Below, piece after piece: positions 49,426 through 62,010 of a stretch of 64,000 bases of DNA. Positions within the stretch are counted from its first letter, which is position 1; each line of letters starts with the position of its first letter. Position numbers and translations under genes: made by a program. The stretch covers positions 62,001 to 126,000 of the forward strand of contig NW_023501167.1 in the NCBI RefSeq assembly GCF_014066305.1. Reading direction: 5' to 3'. A model generated the notes under the pieces. That model was given only the letters and a program-made list of their open reading frames with translations. It was not told the DNA's origin and ran no database searches. Source of the DNA: Letharia columbiana (lineage: Eukaryota > Ascomycota > Lecanoromycetes > Lecanorales > Parmeliaceae).

Positions 49426-52400
49426 TCTATTTTCTATAAAAAGCTATTATTATTAATAATTATGTAATTTAAAAGTATATTAAATATTATATTTATTATA
49501 AAAAGTATTATTATATTAGAATAAAATATTATTTATTTATTAAAAAAAATTAAATTAAAAGTAATAGCGATAATAATAATAAGAGTAATATTTATAATAA
49601 CGACTTTGAGTCTAATAATAAAAATAATAAAAATAAAGATTTTAAGTTTAATAAAAAGTGTTATTATAATTCTATCGATATTAAAAAAATTATATATATA
49701 TTATATATATCGCTAAATTCGATAGTTTCTCTATACGATAAACTCTAGATTCTATCTATTTATAGTCCTTTACTTTTTATTAAAATATTTTTATTAAATA
49801 TTATCTTTTTAATTTTAAAATCGATAATATTTATTTAATTAAAGATATCGCGGACTTTCTTATCTCTATCGATATTAATAAAATATATTTTAATATTATT
49901 ATTTAAAAAAAGTTAATTTTCATTAATATTCTTTATCTTTTCGAGCTATTTTTTAATTTAATTTTTTAAAAATAATTAATATATAATAATTTACTTATAA
50001 AATTTATTTTAAATAATATTAAAATTAATTATTATAATATTATTATTTAATTATAGAAAAATAATTTATATATCTTTTATATATAAAAGTTAAAATTTAT
50101 ATTAATATTATTTAAAGTTGAATTAATATTTATATTAATATCTAAATAATATAATATAAAATCTATTATACTTTAAATTACTTCGAAATATAAAAAAAAG
50201 ATTAATTTAATAAATAAAGATATTTCTATTCTTATTAAATCTAATATCTCTAACTCTAATTTCGATTTTAATTTTAATAAAATATTTTATAAAATTAACG
50301 AAGAAACTCTTAATTTTTAATATACTTATATAGATTATTTAGAGTATTAAAGCATTCGAAAATTTACTAAATTATTTAAGAGTATAGATTTTATTAAAAA
50401 GATTATAAAAATAAAGTTTTATACTTTATATACTATTAAAAAGCTAAAAAAAATATTATATAAATTCTATATTTATCTTAAAAAAAGATTAAATAATTTA
50501 ATTTATAGCGATATTTATAGCTTTATTATCTCGCGTAATTTTAATAAAAATAAATACTTTATTATCTTTCTAGATAATTATAATAAATACTTTAAAATTA
50601 AAATTATTAAATAAAAAAGCGATATCTTTATAATTTTTAAGCGCTTTTAATTTTATAATAAATATAATAATTATATTATTAAATATCTATAAAGCGATTA
50701 TAAAGATAAATATAAGAATTATAATATTACTTAAAAGCTAGTTTAATTAAAAAACCTCGAATAAAATAAAATTATTAAATAATTTAATTAAACTCTTTTT
50801 AATATTATTAATATTATTATAAAGAATATTAATATTAATTAAAAGTTTTAATTAGAGCTTATAATAGCGATAAATTATCTTTATAATTATAGCTCTATTA
50901 TAAATTATAAATTTATTTTATATAAGACTTATATTAAGTATAAACTCTATCTACTTTATATTAAATATATTAAAATTAAAAGCTTTACTATAATAAGAAA
51001 ATTAGCTATTAAATAAAAAAAAGAATAATATTATACTTAAAAAGATATTCTTATAAATTATAATAATAATTATATTTATTAAATACTACTACTAGATAAT
51101 AATATTATATATTTATTAAAAGTTATATAAAGTAGAGAAAAGAATAAACTCTTACTCGATTTAATATCTTTTTAATTATTAAATAATTTAATTATAAAGA
51201 AAATACGCTTAAATTTATAATATCTCTCTTAATTAGAAATTTTCTTTCTATAAATATAATAAATATAAATAAATATATTTAATTATTTAGATTTATTTTA
51301 AAATCTTTAAAATTTATAATAATTTCTTTTAACTTAAATATTTTTATTATTATATTTTAATCTATCTTAATAATATAAAGCGATATACTCTTATATTTAA
51401 ATTATTCTTATTTAATCTCTTAAAATCTCTTTTTAAATTCTCTTATACTTTATATTATAATTATTTAAATTATAAATATAAAGTTATATAAATTAAAGGT
51501 CTATAAAAAATATTATTATAAATAATTCTTTTTATAAATAATAAAAAAGCGATATAATCGATAAATTTAAGTTACTAAAAGAGAATAATATCTAGGCTCT
51601 TATCGATTTACTTTATAAGCGTATTATATTTTATAATAAATAAATTTATATCTTAAAATATAAACTTAATAATAAAATTACTCGCTATAAGATTTATTAA
51701 ATAATATATAATTTCAAATAACGCGAAGACTTAAATTATAATAAAATCTTTATTTTAATAATTAAGTCTATATTTTATAAGATTATCTTTATCTTAATTA
51801 TTATTAAAAATTAAAATCTAAAATAAATAAATATTAAAATCACTTTTCTCTATAAGAATATCGAAGAAGAAATCTATATAGAATAATTCATTAATTTTAC
51901 TCTAAAAAAATATTTTTAACGAATTTATAAGCTTAATAAGATACTCTATAATTTAAAATAATCTCTACGTATATAATATAATATCTTTATTAACTATATA
52001 TAAAAAATTAATTTTATTTCTATTAATATTAATTATAGTATATTTATTAATTTTAATTTTAATTTTAATATTATTTTTTATATAAATAATATTCTTATTA
52101 TTAATTCTTCTCGATTTAATATTTAACGAATTAAGAATATATTTAATATTAAGTTTAAAATAAGTAATTTAGATTTTTATAATTATTATTTAAATATAAT
52201 TATAACTTATAATTCTATTAATTAAATATTATATTTAAATTAATTAATTTATATTAAATAATTTTTTAAATATTATAAAATATAAAAGTTTAAATTATAA
52301 TTTACTCTTATAAAGACTAGCGCGTAATTACTCTTTATTAAAAATAATTATATAATATTTATTAAATTACTAAAAATTTATTAATTAATTATTAAATCTC

Positions 52401-53412
52401 TTATATATACTATATTCAATATAAAATTAAATATTATATTTATTATTTCGATAATCTTATAATATTCTTTAAATTTTATTAAAGCTTATTATATAATGGT
52501 TAAATATATCTTTTAATATTTTAAAATAATTATTTATTAATATCTTATTTATAAAAGATCGCTTTAAGATTTAATTAATTATATTAATTTCCATTAGATT
52601 AATAATTATAATATTTATAAATTAATTTTAAATTATATTTATAATTTAGAAAGTAAAATAATTAGTTAATCTTCTAAGCGATAAATTATTATTATATTAT
52701 TTATTTATAAAACTAAATATATTAATTAAATTTAAATTATAAAAAAAGCTATTTAATTTTAAAAATTACTTAATTAGATTTATTTTAACTAATAATTATA
52801 AATAATTATTATCTTTAATAATAATTAAAGCGTAATCGTCTTAATAAAGAATTCTTAATATTATAATTATATTAAGTATATTAATATTTAATATTATTAG
52901 ATATATAATTAAATTACTAATAATAATATAGATTTTAAATATATTCTTATTAATAAGTAGATAATTAATAGACTTATTAAAGCTCTATATAAAAATAAAT
53001 TTAAGCTTTTTTAAGAATTTATTAAATTAAAATCTTATCTATAAAATAATTATTTTTTATATTTTAGCGATATACTTATTATTAAAAAAGAGTTAACTCT
53101 AATATCTTAAAAGATAAATAAATTTATATCTTAATAATACGCTTATTATTAAGAAAGAATTAACTTTAATATCTTAAAGAGTAAATAAATTTATATTTTA
53201 ATAATACGCTTATTATTAAAAAAGAGTTAATTTCAATATTTTAAGAGATAAATAAATTTTAAATAGATTAAGTCTTTTAATCTTATTACTTATATAAGAG
53301 TTTATTTCTAATTAATTCTTATATCTTAAATAATTTATTTAAGTTATTTATTAAGTCGCTATATTAAGCTTAATACTCTATAAACTTATTATTTTATATT
53401 AAAATAACTATT
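49426..53412 (+). mobile_element. Ty1/Copia copy 3, truncated at both ends, RIP-mutated
   Basis: Starts in gag with an internal deletion just before the zinc-knuckle remnant (about 49,475-49,530). The order is then the same as copy 1: integrase at about 50,450-50,840, reverse transcriptase at about 51,720-52,100 (INIKITFLYKNIEEEIYIE), minisatellite at 53,076. It stops at a point equivalent to about 32,990 of copy 1, before the terminal repeat. Both truncation points abut the inverted repeat arms. Confidence 0.82.
53076..53262 (+). repeat. Minisatellite in Copia copy 3 (3 units, RIP-mutated)
   Basis: Core TTATTATTAAAAAAGAGTTA with 66-68-bp spacing; same position in the element as in the other two copies. 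Confidence 0.8.
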
Positions 53413-53540
53413 TTAGAGAAAATATACGATTAGAGTATATCACGTAACTATACTATTAACTCGATATTTATTATAACTATTAATTAACTTTTAATTAACG
53501 TTTTATTAATATTAGAATTTCGATAATATTATCTTATAAA
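53413..53540 (-). repeat. Inverted repeat, right arm
   Basis: AAATATACGATTAGAGTATA, TCACGTAACTATACTATTAA, then AACTTTTAATTAACGTTTTA: reverse complement of the arm at 49,293-49,425, with a few C/T and G/A differences. Confidence 0.85.
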
Positions 53541-54670
53541 TCTTAGTAGTAGCGGGAATTTTAGATTTACTTTATATAGATTAACTATTTTAACGAATAG
53601 TATAAACTATATAATAAAGACTATACACCGAATTAGATAAAATAGCCTATTTTAAATAATTTATATTCTTTATAATATATTAATACGAAGTATCTACTAT
53701 TTTTATTTATAGTAGATTTAATAAAATCTATTATTTAATTAAGCTTACGTATTAATAAGAAGTTAATAAATAATTAATAAATAGTTAGTAAAAAATTAAT
53801 AAAAAATTAATAATAGAATAATATAGTAATAATTCTATATTAGTAGTTTATTATATCTTAGTATATTATTAACAATTCTATATAAACTATACTTAATTTT
53901 TTTAATTATATATCTATACTAGTATATCTAAATAATAAATATCTATTTAATTTATTTAATAATTATTATATCTATTATTTAAATAGCTAAGATAAACGCT
54001 ACGCTACGCTATTAATCTATAATATTATTATATAATATTATTATATAATATTATTATATAATATTATCTCTTTTTTAAGCTTTAACTATATATTCGTTTA
54101 TATATTAAATAAGTATTATATAATATAAATAAATATAACTAATCTATTAGAAGGAAAATTAGTATTATATTTAGTAGATATACGCTTAAAATAATTAATT
54201 TATAATATTAATTATAATATTATTTTTTTTTAAATAAATCTCTATTAAGATTAAAATAGCTTATCGTAATATTTATATATTTAATAATATATTATATAAT
54301 ATTATAGAAGTATAATAATATAACGAAATATCTAAATAGAATATAAAATTATTAAATAATTTATTATAATACTTTATTACTTAATATAATTATAATTTAT
54401 TAAGTAAATTCCTTTATACGCTTTCGCTATTTAATTAAGCGAATTTAAAAATACTTTAATAACTTATACGCTACTATTAATATATATTAGCTTTTTATTC
54501 TCGCGTTTAATATAAAGATTTAGATTAAATAATAAAGTATTATATAATTTAATATTAATAAAAAGATAAAAATAATATTAAAAGTATATTTCTTAAAGGT
54601 CTCTTAATATAAATATATTATTTAAAATTATTTTATCTAATTTAAAATAGTTATTAGAATTAATATATAA
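53541..54670. other. RIP-degraded DNA, unclassified
   Basis: AT-rich, no gene. Contains the 13-bp microsatellite at 54,018 and short runs of TTAATAAAKARTTAATAAA-type sequence near 53,760-53,815. Confidence 0.5.
54018..54066. repeat. 13-bp tandem repeat, 3.8 perfect units
   Basis: TATAATATTATTA repeated without mismatch over 49 bp. Simple slippage-type repeat. Confidence 0.95.
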
Positions 54671-54920
54671 TATATTAATAAAATATCTTAGGGGGCCTAT
54701 CTGTGTATAAGGCGGAAAGTGGACGATCTATATAAGGAAGGTTAGCCGAGTATATCTGTTCGGAATCTATCCTAAATCTATTAGACTTCTCGAGTCGCTT
54801 TCGGAGCCTACTAGCATTATATCTTATATAATAACATCTTTAGCTAAATAGTGTATTAATGCGACGTTAAATGGAATATATTATTAAAGCACAATTTTGG
54901 AAGATATATTATTAAATGTT
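54671..54920 (+). repeat. Less-mutated relic, possible solo LTR end
   Basis: A GC-normal patch in AT-rich DNA: GGGGGCCTATCTGTGTATAA, a TATATAAGG motif at about 54,730, CTCGAGTCGCTTTCGGAGCC, ending near TATATAATAACA at about 54,830. TATA-like motif plus an ACA end resemble an LTR 3' part. The left boundary and any partner copy are not visible. Confidence 0.4.
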
Positions 54921-57900
54921 ATTATACTATTCTTATATATATCTCTATTAATATATAATATAGAATAGAGAATATATAGTAAGTTAATTAAGATTAAGCG
55001 AGTAGTAATTTATAATAATAGATTTTATTTTTAAATTTAGAGTAATTAATTAAAAGAAAATATAGGGGTTATAGCTAGCTTTATTTATCTTTCTTAATCT
55101 AAATTATAAGATAACGATAAGATATTAATATTATATTACCCTTTCGTCTAGTTATTATAATATATCGATATACTATTAAACTAATATTCTAATTAAAGTT
55201 AATATTAGGAGATTATAAGAGCGAGTCTTTTATTTAAAGCTATAATATTTATTCTATAAAGATAGAGTAGATAAAGATATAAATAATACTCTTAGAATAT
55301 TTAAGCTTAAAGATAAGATTTAAGTAAGTACTTATATAATAGATAAGATTAATAAATAAGATTAATAGATATTAGATATAATTCTATAGTTACGATAGCG
55401 AGATAGAATATATTACTATTATAAAGAATCTTCTCGCTATTTAAATATATCGTATCGACTAGCGCGATATTAAATAAGTACTCTTTATAATTCTATAGCA
55501 ATTAAGATATATTTGATAGTCTTATTCTAAAAAGATCTAAGAATTATATATCTTATTATATTAATTAGCTTATAATAAATATAATTCTATAATATAATAT
55601 TAGATAATAAAAGAGAATTAGTTAATTTATAAGAATACTCTTCGAAAATAACTCTTTCTTCGAATTAATATCTTAATTCTATATATATTATAAGCTTACT
55701 TTACTAAGTAAGTATTATAAAATTTAATTTATCTAAAAGATATCTAAATATATATTCTAAGAAATATCTATTTTATAAAGTAAATATTATATATTATAAA
55801 TATTATAATATTATATCTTTATTAAAAATCTAATACTCTCTTAATTTAATAAAATAATAAAATATAATAGAGTATAATATTCTTATAAAATTATAATAAG
55901 AAAGTAAATAGAGTTATATAGAAGATAGGGGAAATAGAGATTATATACTTTTTAGATTAAGATAAAGCTTATAGCGTAAATAAGTATATTTATTTCGAAG
56001 GCGAAGTTCTTAAAAATAGATAATTAGTATTTCTATTCGATTCGATAGAGCTAGTAAATTCGTATCTAGAATAGTACTTCTTCGATTTAATATATATAAA
56101 GTTTTTAATATCGATATAATACTTCTTAGACTTCGCTATAACGAGAATTTACGTTAAAAGAAAATTTCGACTATATTTAGAGTTATATAAGGCTTATAAG
56201 TCTATTACTTAGTTTATATAGAGTTTAACTCTTATAGCGAAGTTAATTTATATATTTTAAGATATATTAAAAATAAATATATAGCGAAGAAGTAGAGAAT
56301 AAAATAAAAGAATTTATTTTTAAAGTAGAAATAAAGTGCTAGCTTTATATTAGACTCTATAATATTAATATATTTATTTATAAAGTCGAAGATCTAACTA
56401 AATATACTAGGAGAATACTTAAAAGTAAAGAATTTAATAAACGATATATATTTAAAAATACTTTCGAGAGTATAACTCTTATTATTCTTAATATAATCTT
56501 AGATCTTAATTTATAAATTATTAATATAGATATTATAGTAAGTATAAAGCTAAGAATTATATCTATATATTCTAAATAATATAAATCTTTTAATTACTTT
56601 TATTTTAATTAATTCTATTATTACTCTTTTTCTATTTCTAGCTTTATTTTATAATTCTATTTCTCTATATAATTCTAATAATAAAAGTATAAGAAGTTAT
56701 CTTAAATTTTACTAGATATATAAACTAATAACGAATTCTAAGTTTATTAAAAGTTATATATATATTAGCGAAGATATTACTAGCTCTATTTAATACTTTT
56801 TAAAAAAATCGTTAAAGATATTTAATTTCTTAAATTTAAAGATAAATATTAAAGATTAAATAGTAAAGTTATCTTTTAATAAAGCGATCTTTATCTTAAA
56901 TTTATTAAACTTATTATTCTTTTCTTTATTTAATAGTATACTATAACTCTAAATATCTAGAATTAGTCTTTATTAACGACGTAATTAAATTAAATAACTT
57001 ATAATAAAACTTCGAAGTATATATTTAAAGCTATTATTATTATTCTTATTTTTAAAATCTATCTTCTATTAACGAGGTAATAAAGATATATAATAATTCT
57101 TTTATAAAATTAAATATTTATTCTTCTAATCTAGAGTCTAGATTCTCTACTTCTTTATATTAATTTTAGATATATTCTTTTAACGCCTCTTATTAAAAAT
57201 TAATTTAGATAAAATAAAATTTAATTAAAATTAAGATTAAATAAGGTTCTTTCTTATTATATTTTTTATTAATATATTTAAAGTTATAAGTATATTAAAA
57301 TAGAGATAATAAAAGATTTTATATATTAGATTTTAAATATATAAATAAGTAATATAAACTTTATTTAAAGAATAGAGATAATAAATTAAAAAGTTAAAAA
57401 GGCGAGAAAACTCGAATATTCTCTATTTACTTTTAATTTAATAAATTCAAATATAAATATATAATTAACTTTTTTCTTATATCTAATAACGTTAATATTT
57501 TTCTATCTATCGTAATTATATTATTAATATTATTATTATATAATATTTAAATTATTCTCTTATTCTAGCGCTATCTAATATTTTTATATAAATTATTAAT
57601 TATATTTTATTAACTCTCTAATATTCTATTATCTCTTTATTAAGAATACTATTTTTTATTATTTAATATATATCTAAAAAAAATAAGATCTAATATATTC
57701 GAAGAGTAGAGGAGTATTTATACTAGTAGCTTATATATAACTACTATATATAAACTTTAAAAACTTATCTTCTAAATAGAATTATAAGAACTTAATTATT
57801 CTTATTATCTATTATTCTAGATTTATTATTAGAAGAGATATTAGATATATAGAATATAATTATAAAAGATTAATAATAAGTAAAATAGCTATAGAAATAA

Positions 57901-60900
57901 TTAAATATTATAGATTTCTATAATTATAAAACGAAATATAAATATTTCTAAATTCTAAAGATTAGAGTATAGAGCTACGCTTTCTCTACTTTCTCTAATA
58001 TTATAATAATATTAAATATAGATTAATAATATTACGATAATATTTATTTATAATATATATCTAGTATTCTAATTTATAGCTTAACTACTTATAGACTTTT
58101 TCTAATATTCTCTAAAATATCTTCGAAATCTTCTATCTCGCTTTATCTCTCTTAATCTTCTTCGCTATCTTAAACCTTCTCGATATTCTATATAGCTTTT
58201 TTAATAATTTTAATAATATTATTTACTTAAGCTTCGCTTCTATAATTATAATTCTTTATCTTAAAAATTTATTACTATTATATATATAAATATAAGTTTT
58301 TAAAGAGTATAAACTTAATTTATAATATTAAATAAGAATCTATAATTTTAATTATATTATTCTATTTTAAGATTTAAATCTAATACTATTAAGCGATAAC
58401 GATTAAATAATTCTAAGTAAGAGAATAAGAGTAAAGAATAGAAATATAATAATAATATATTTAATAGATTTAATAAATTTATAAAGTTTAATAAGTCTAT
58501 AAAGTCTATAGAGTTTATAAAGATTATATCGTAAGATAAGATATTTATATTACTTAAGATTATTACTAATAGTAGTTTTAATATAAGTTTTCTAATATTA
58601 ATATATACGCTTTTATTAACTTTTAAAAACGCTATCTCTATTATTAATAATCTATTTAAATATATAAAGAATATAAAAGTAAAAGATTCTATTTACGAAG
58701 CTTTAGCTAACGATCTTAATTTTCTATTTTTAAAGATCTCTATTAATACGCTATTTAATCTTCTTTTATCTTTTAAATTTTTTTAATAAGAATTTTTAGA
58801 TAACTTCGATAAGCTAGCTTAAGACGAGCTTACTATATCTTCTAATAAAAATATATTATTATTTTTATATTATTTTTTAATAATAGATTTATTAAAAGAA
58901 ATATTATATAAGCGAGCTAGCTAAGAAATAAAGATCTTTCTAATAATATTAAATTTATAATATAAAATATTTAATATTATTTAATAAAACTATTAGAGTT
59001 TATTAGAGATATTTAATCTTTTTAAAAATTTATAAATATTTAAAAATCTTTCTCGCTTTATTATAATTTTTAAAAAATATATTAATATATAATTATTATT
59101 AATATAATTATAATATTAGAAGATAGATATAATATAGAAGTAGTTCTCGATATAAAATAAGTAGAAGAAAATTCGAATTATAAAGAGTATAATATATTTC
59201 TTTAATTTTATTAAGCTATTTAAGACTATACTTTTATTAATTAAATTTTATATTAAGATTTATATAAGAATAATATATTTTATTAATTAATTCTTTAAAC
59301 TCTATTACTCTTTAATATAGATTTCTTCTATTAAATCTTATTTAAAAGAATATATATTCTATCTTAATTAAACTTCGATCTTCTTTTTTAATATTATCTA
59401 TTATTATTATAAGAAAAAAGATTATTTCTATTAAAATAGATATAAATATTATATAGCTTATATCGCTATAATTAATAGAGATAAAACCATTATTAAGAAA
59501 ATAATTAATTAAATTAGAATTCTCGTAAATCCGCTCTATATTACGAGCGCTTTTAAATTAAAAGAATTAGATTTTTCGATACCGGCGTATTTAATAATTA
59601 AAGAACTATTTCTCTTAGAATAAAAAACTCTTTATTTAAATCGAGAATAAGTTTATATTAAAGAAATCGATATATATTTTAATTATCGCTATAAGGGGTT
59701 AGATATTAGACTAAGTAGAAATATATTAATATATTAATTAAGATTTATAATATATTAAATCTTCGAGCTTAATAATAAAAGCACTCGTTTACTATAGCTC
59801 TTTATATTTATTTATAGAGTATTAAAGCTAAATATATATGATTGTATATATCTAGCTAGCTTTATTATATCTTTATATCTTTTAATTCCTCTTCTTATCT
59901 TTATTAATATATTTAATTTATATTAAAATATATATTAATTTCTAATAAAGATTTATATTATAATCGTTAATTTAAATTAGCGAGAGAGAAAATAAAGAGT
60001 TAATATACTATTCTTAGCACTTAATCTATATATTAGCAACTTTAAAGATATAATTAAAATTCTAGAGTTTAGATTAATAATTTTAAATTATAATATTAGA
60101 ATTAATCTTAATAGCGTAAATATATTTATATATATCTATATTATAGTTTTTATAGAAGATATAAAATAATAATAGAAGAATTCTAGCTTTATATCTTCGA
60201 TTATTAATAGAAAATACTTAAAATATCTAGTTATAAAGAAGTAAAAAGCGAATTTAACTTTTAATATTATACTTAATATTCGTTATTATTATTAAGTTCT
60301 ATATAAATGAATTAAAGATAACGCGTTTATAAATAGTATTAAATTCTTTTAAAGTATAGAGATAAGATCTAAATAGACTTCGCTAATTATTATTACGTTA
60401 TCTCTAAATATTATATATAGTTAATTTAAAGATATAATATATTCGAAATACGTTAAAATTACTAAATAAACGTAATATATACTATTCGCTATTATACTTA
60501 TTAACGCTAATATTAATATCTATTATATCGAGCTTTAATACTTTCTTTTTCTATCTAGTTAGAGCTAATTATAATTATCTAAATATTATCTTACTAATTA
60601 TCAAATATAAGAATATAATAAACTCTTAATTATTACGTTTTTACTTTTATAAATCTAGCTATAACTTAAATAGATTAATTTTATATATCTAAAAGTTATA
60701 GAAGTAATAATATCTTCGATATTAAATCTTAATAGCGTTAATTTAATCGTTATATACTACGCTATTATAATTAAAAGTAATATTATAATTCTAATATAGA
60801 ATATAAGTTAAATAAATTAATAGAATATAATATCGCTATTATTATAATTAAGAAAGATATTTTAGAGACTCTATTAATACGCTATTCTCGTTTACTTTAA

Positions 60901-61761
60901 AAACTTTAAACGCGGTAATTATCTTATTTTCTTTAGATAAATAATATTAATTAATCTCTTAGATAATAAATTTAAAATAAAAAGTATATTTAAAAATAGC
61001 GAGTTATAATATTTAGATTATTTAGAATATAAATATTTAGCGAAGACTTTTAAGATTAAAAGCGATATTATAAAGTAAGTAATAGTATTTTATAACGTTA
61101 TAATATATCTAAATATATATATTACTCTATACTACGAGAATATAATTATAAAGTACGCTATTTCTAATAATTATATTACTTTTAGCGATAAGAATAAATA
61201 TAGATATATATATAGAATTCTTCTTATTTATCGCCTCTACGCTAATCTAGTAAAAAAGATTCTTTAAGAAAATAATAATTTAAATTAATTTTTAAGATAT
61301 AGAAAAGGTTTTACTTAGTAAAGAGAGCTTATATTAAACTCTACGCTTTATTTTTATCGATTTATATATATCTATTAAGTCTAAATTAACTATAAAGATA
61401 ATAAAAATATATTTAAAGTATCTTACTCTTTTAATTAACTTATTATCTTACTCTAAATTAGATATTAAAAAGAATAATTTATATTAATTTTAGATAGTAA
61501 TTATTAGAGATATAATTTATAAAAGATCGCTAGCGCTAAGATACCTAGATTGTAAATATATTATAAAGAATTTAAAATAGTCTTTATAACTTAATTAGCT
61601 TACTCTTAATAATCTATTCTTAATACTATTATAATATATCTACGAAATAGACTACGAAGAGCTTAATGTTATTTTATTTAAATATATTAAATTATAATAA
61701 TATTAAAAGCTTAGCTTTACAAATTAATAAGATATTTAACTCTTCTTTCTTTAATAGCTTT
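54921..61761. other. RIP-degraded DNA, unclassified (6.8 kb)
   Basis: AT-rich, no gene. Less-mutated spots near 55,985-56,260 and 59,520-59,720. No terminus or domain could be read with confidence; likely one or two decayed retroelements. Confidence 0.5.
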
Positions 61762-62010
61762 TGTTGGAATTCGGATCACGTGACTCTTGGCGTCTTGGCG
61801 ATCACGTGATATGGTCACGTAATACGCCTTAGTGTGTTCGTATCTAGTCGCTCTTTCCTTTTATAGAACTCTCTAGTTAATATAACTAAGTATTCTACCT
61901 TATATTTTAATAGATTATAAACTCGAGCTTTACTCGATAACTATTTTAATTATTTTATAATCTATCTACTATCTATCGTAACTATAACTATTTTTAGCGT
62001 ATTTATTATA
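61762..62010 (+). repeat. LTR of another retroelement (5' end little mutated)
   Basis: Starts TGTTGGAATTCGGATCACGT, a common type of fungal LTR start. The first 75 bp are GC-normal with three TCACGT-type motifs: two full CACGTG palindromes near 61,777 and 61,803, and TCACGTAA near 61,815. After that it becomes AT-rich. The end was placed at ATTTATTATA followed by TTAATATTTA, taken as the mutated form of an ACA end and a TTGGTA-type primer-binding site. This placement is inference; the partner LTR would lie outside the window. Confidence 0.6.
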
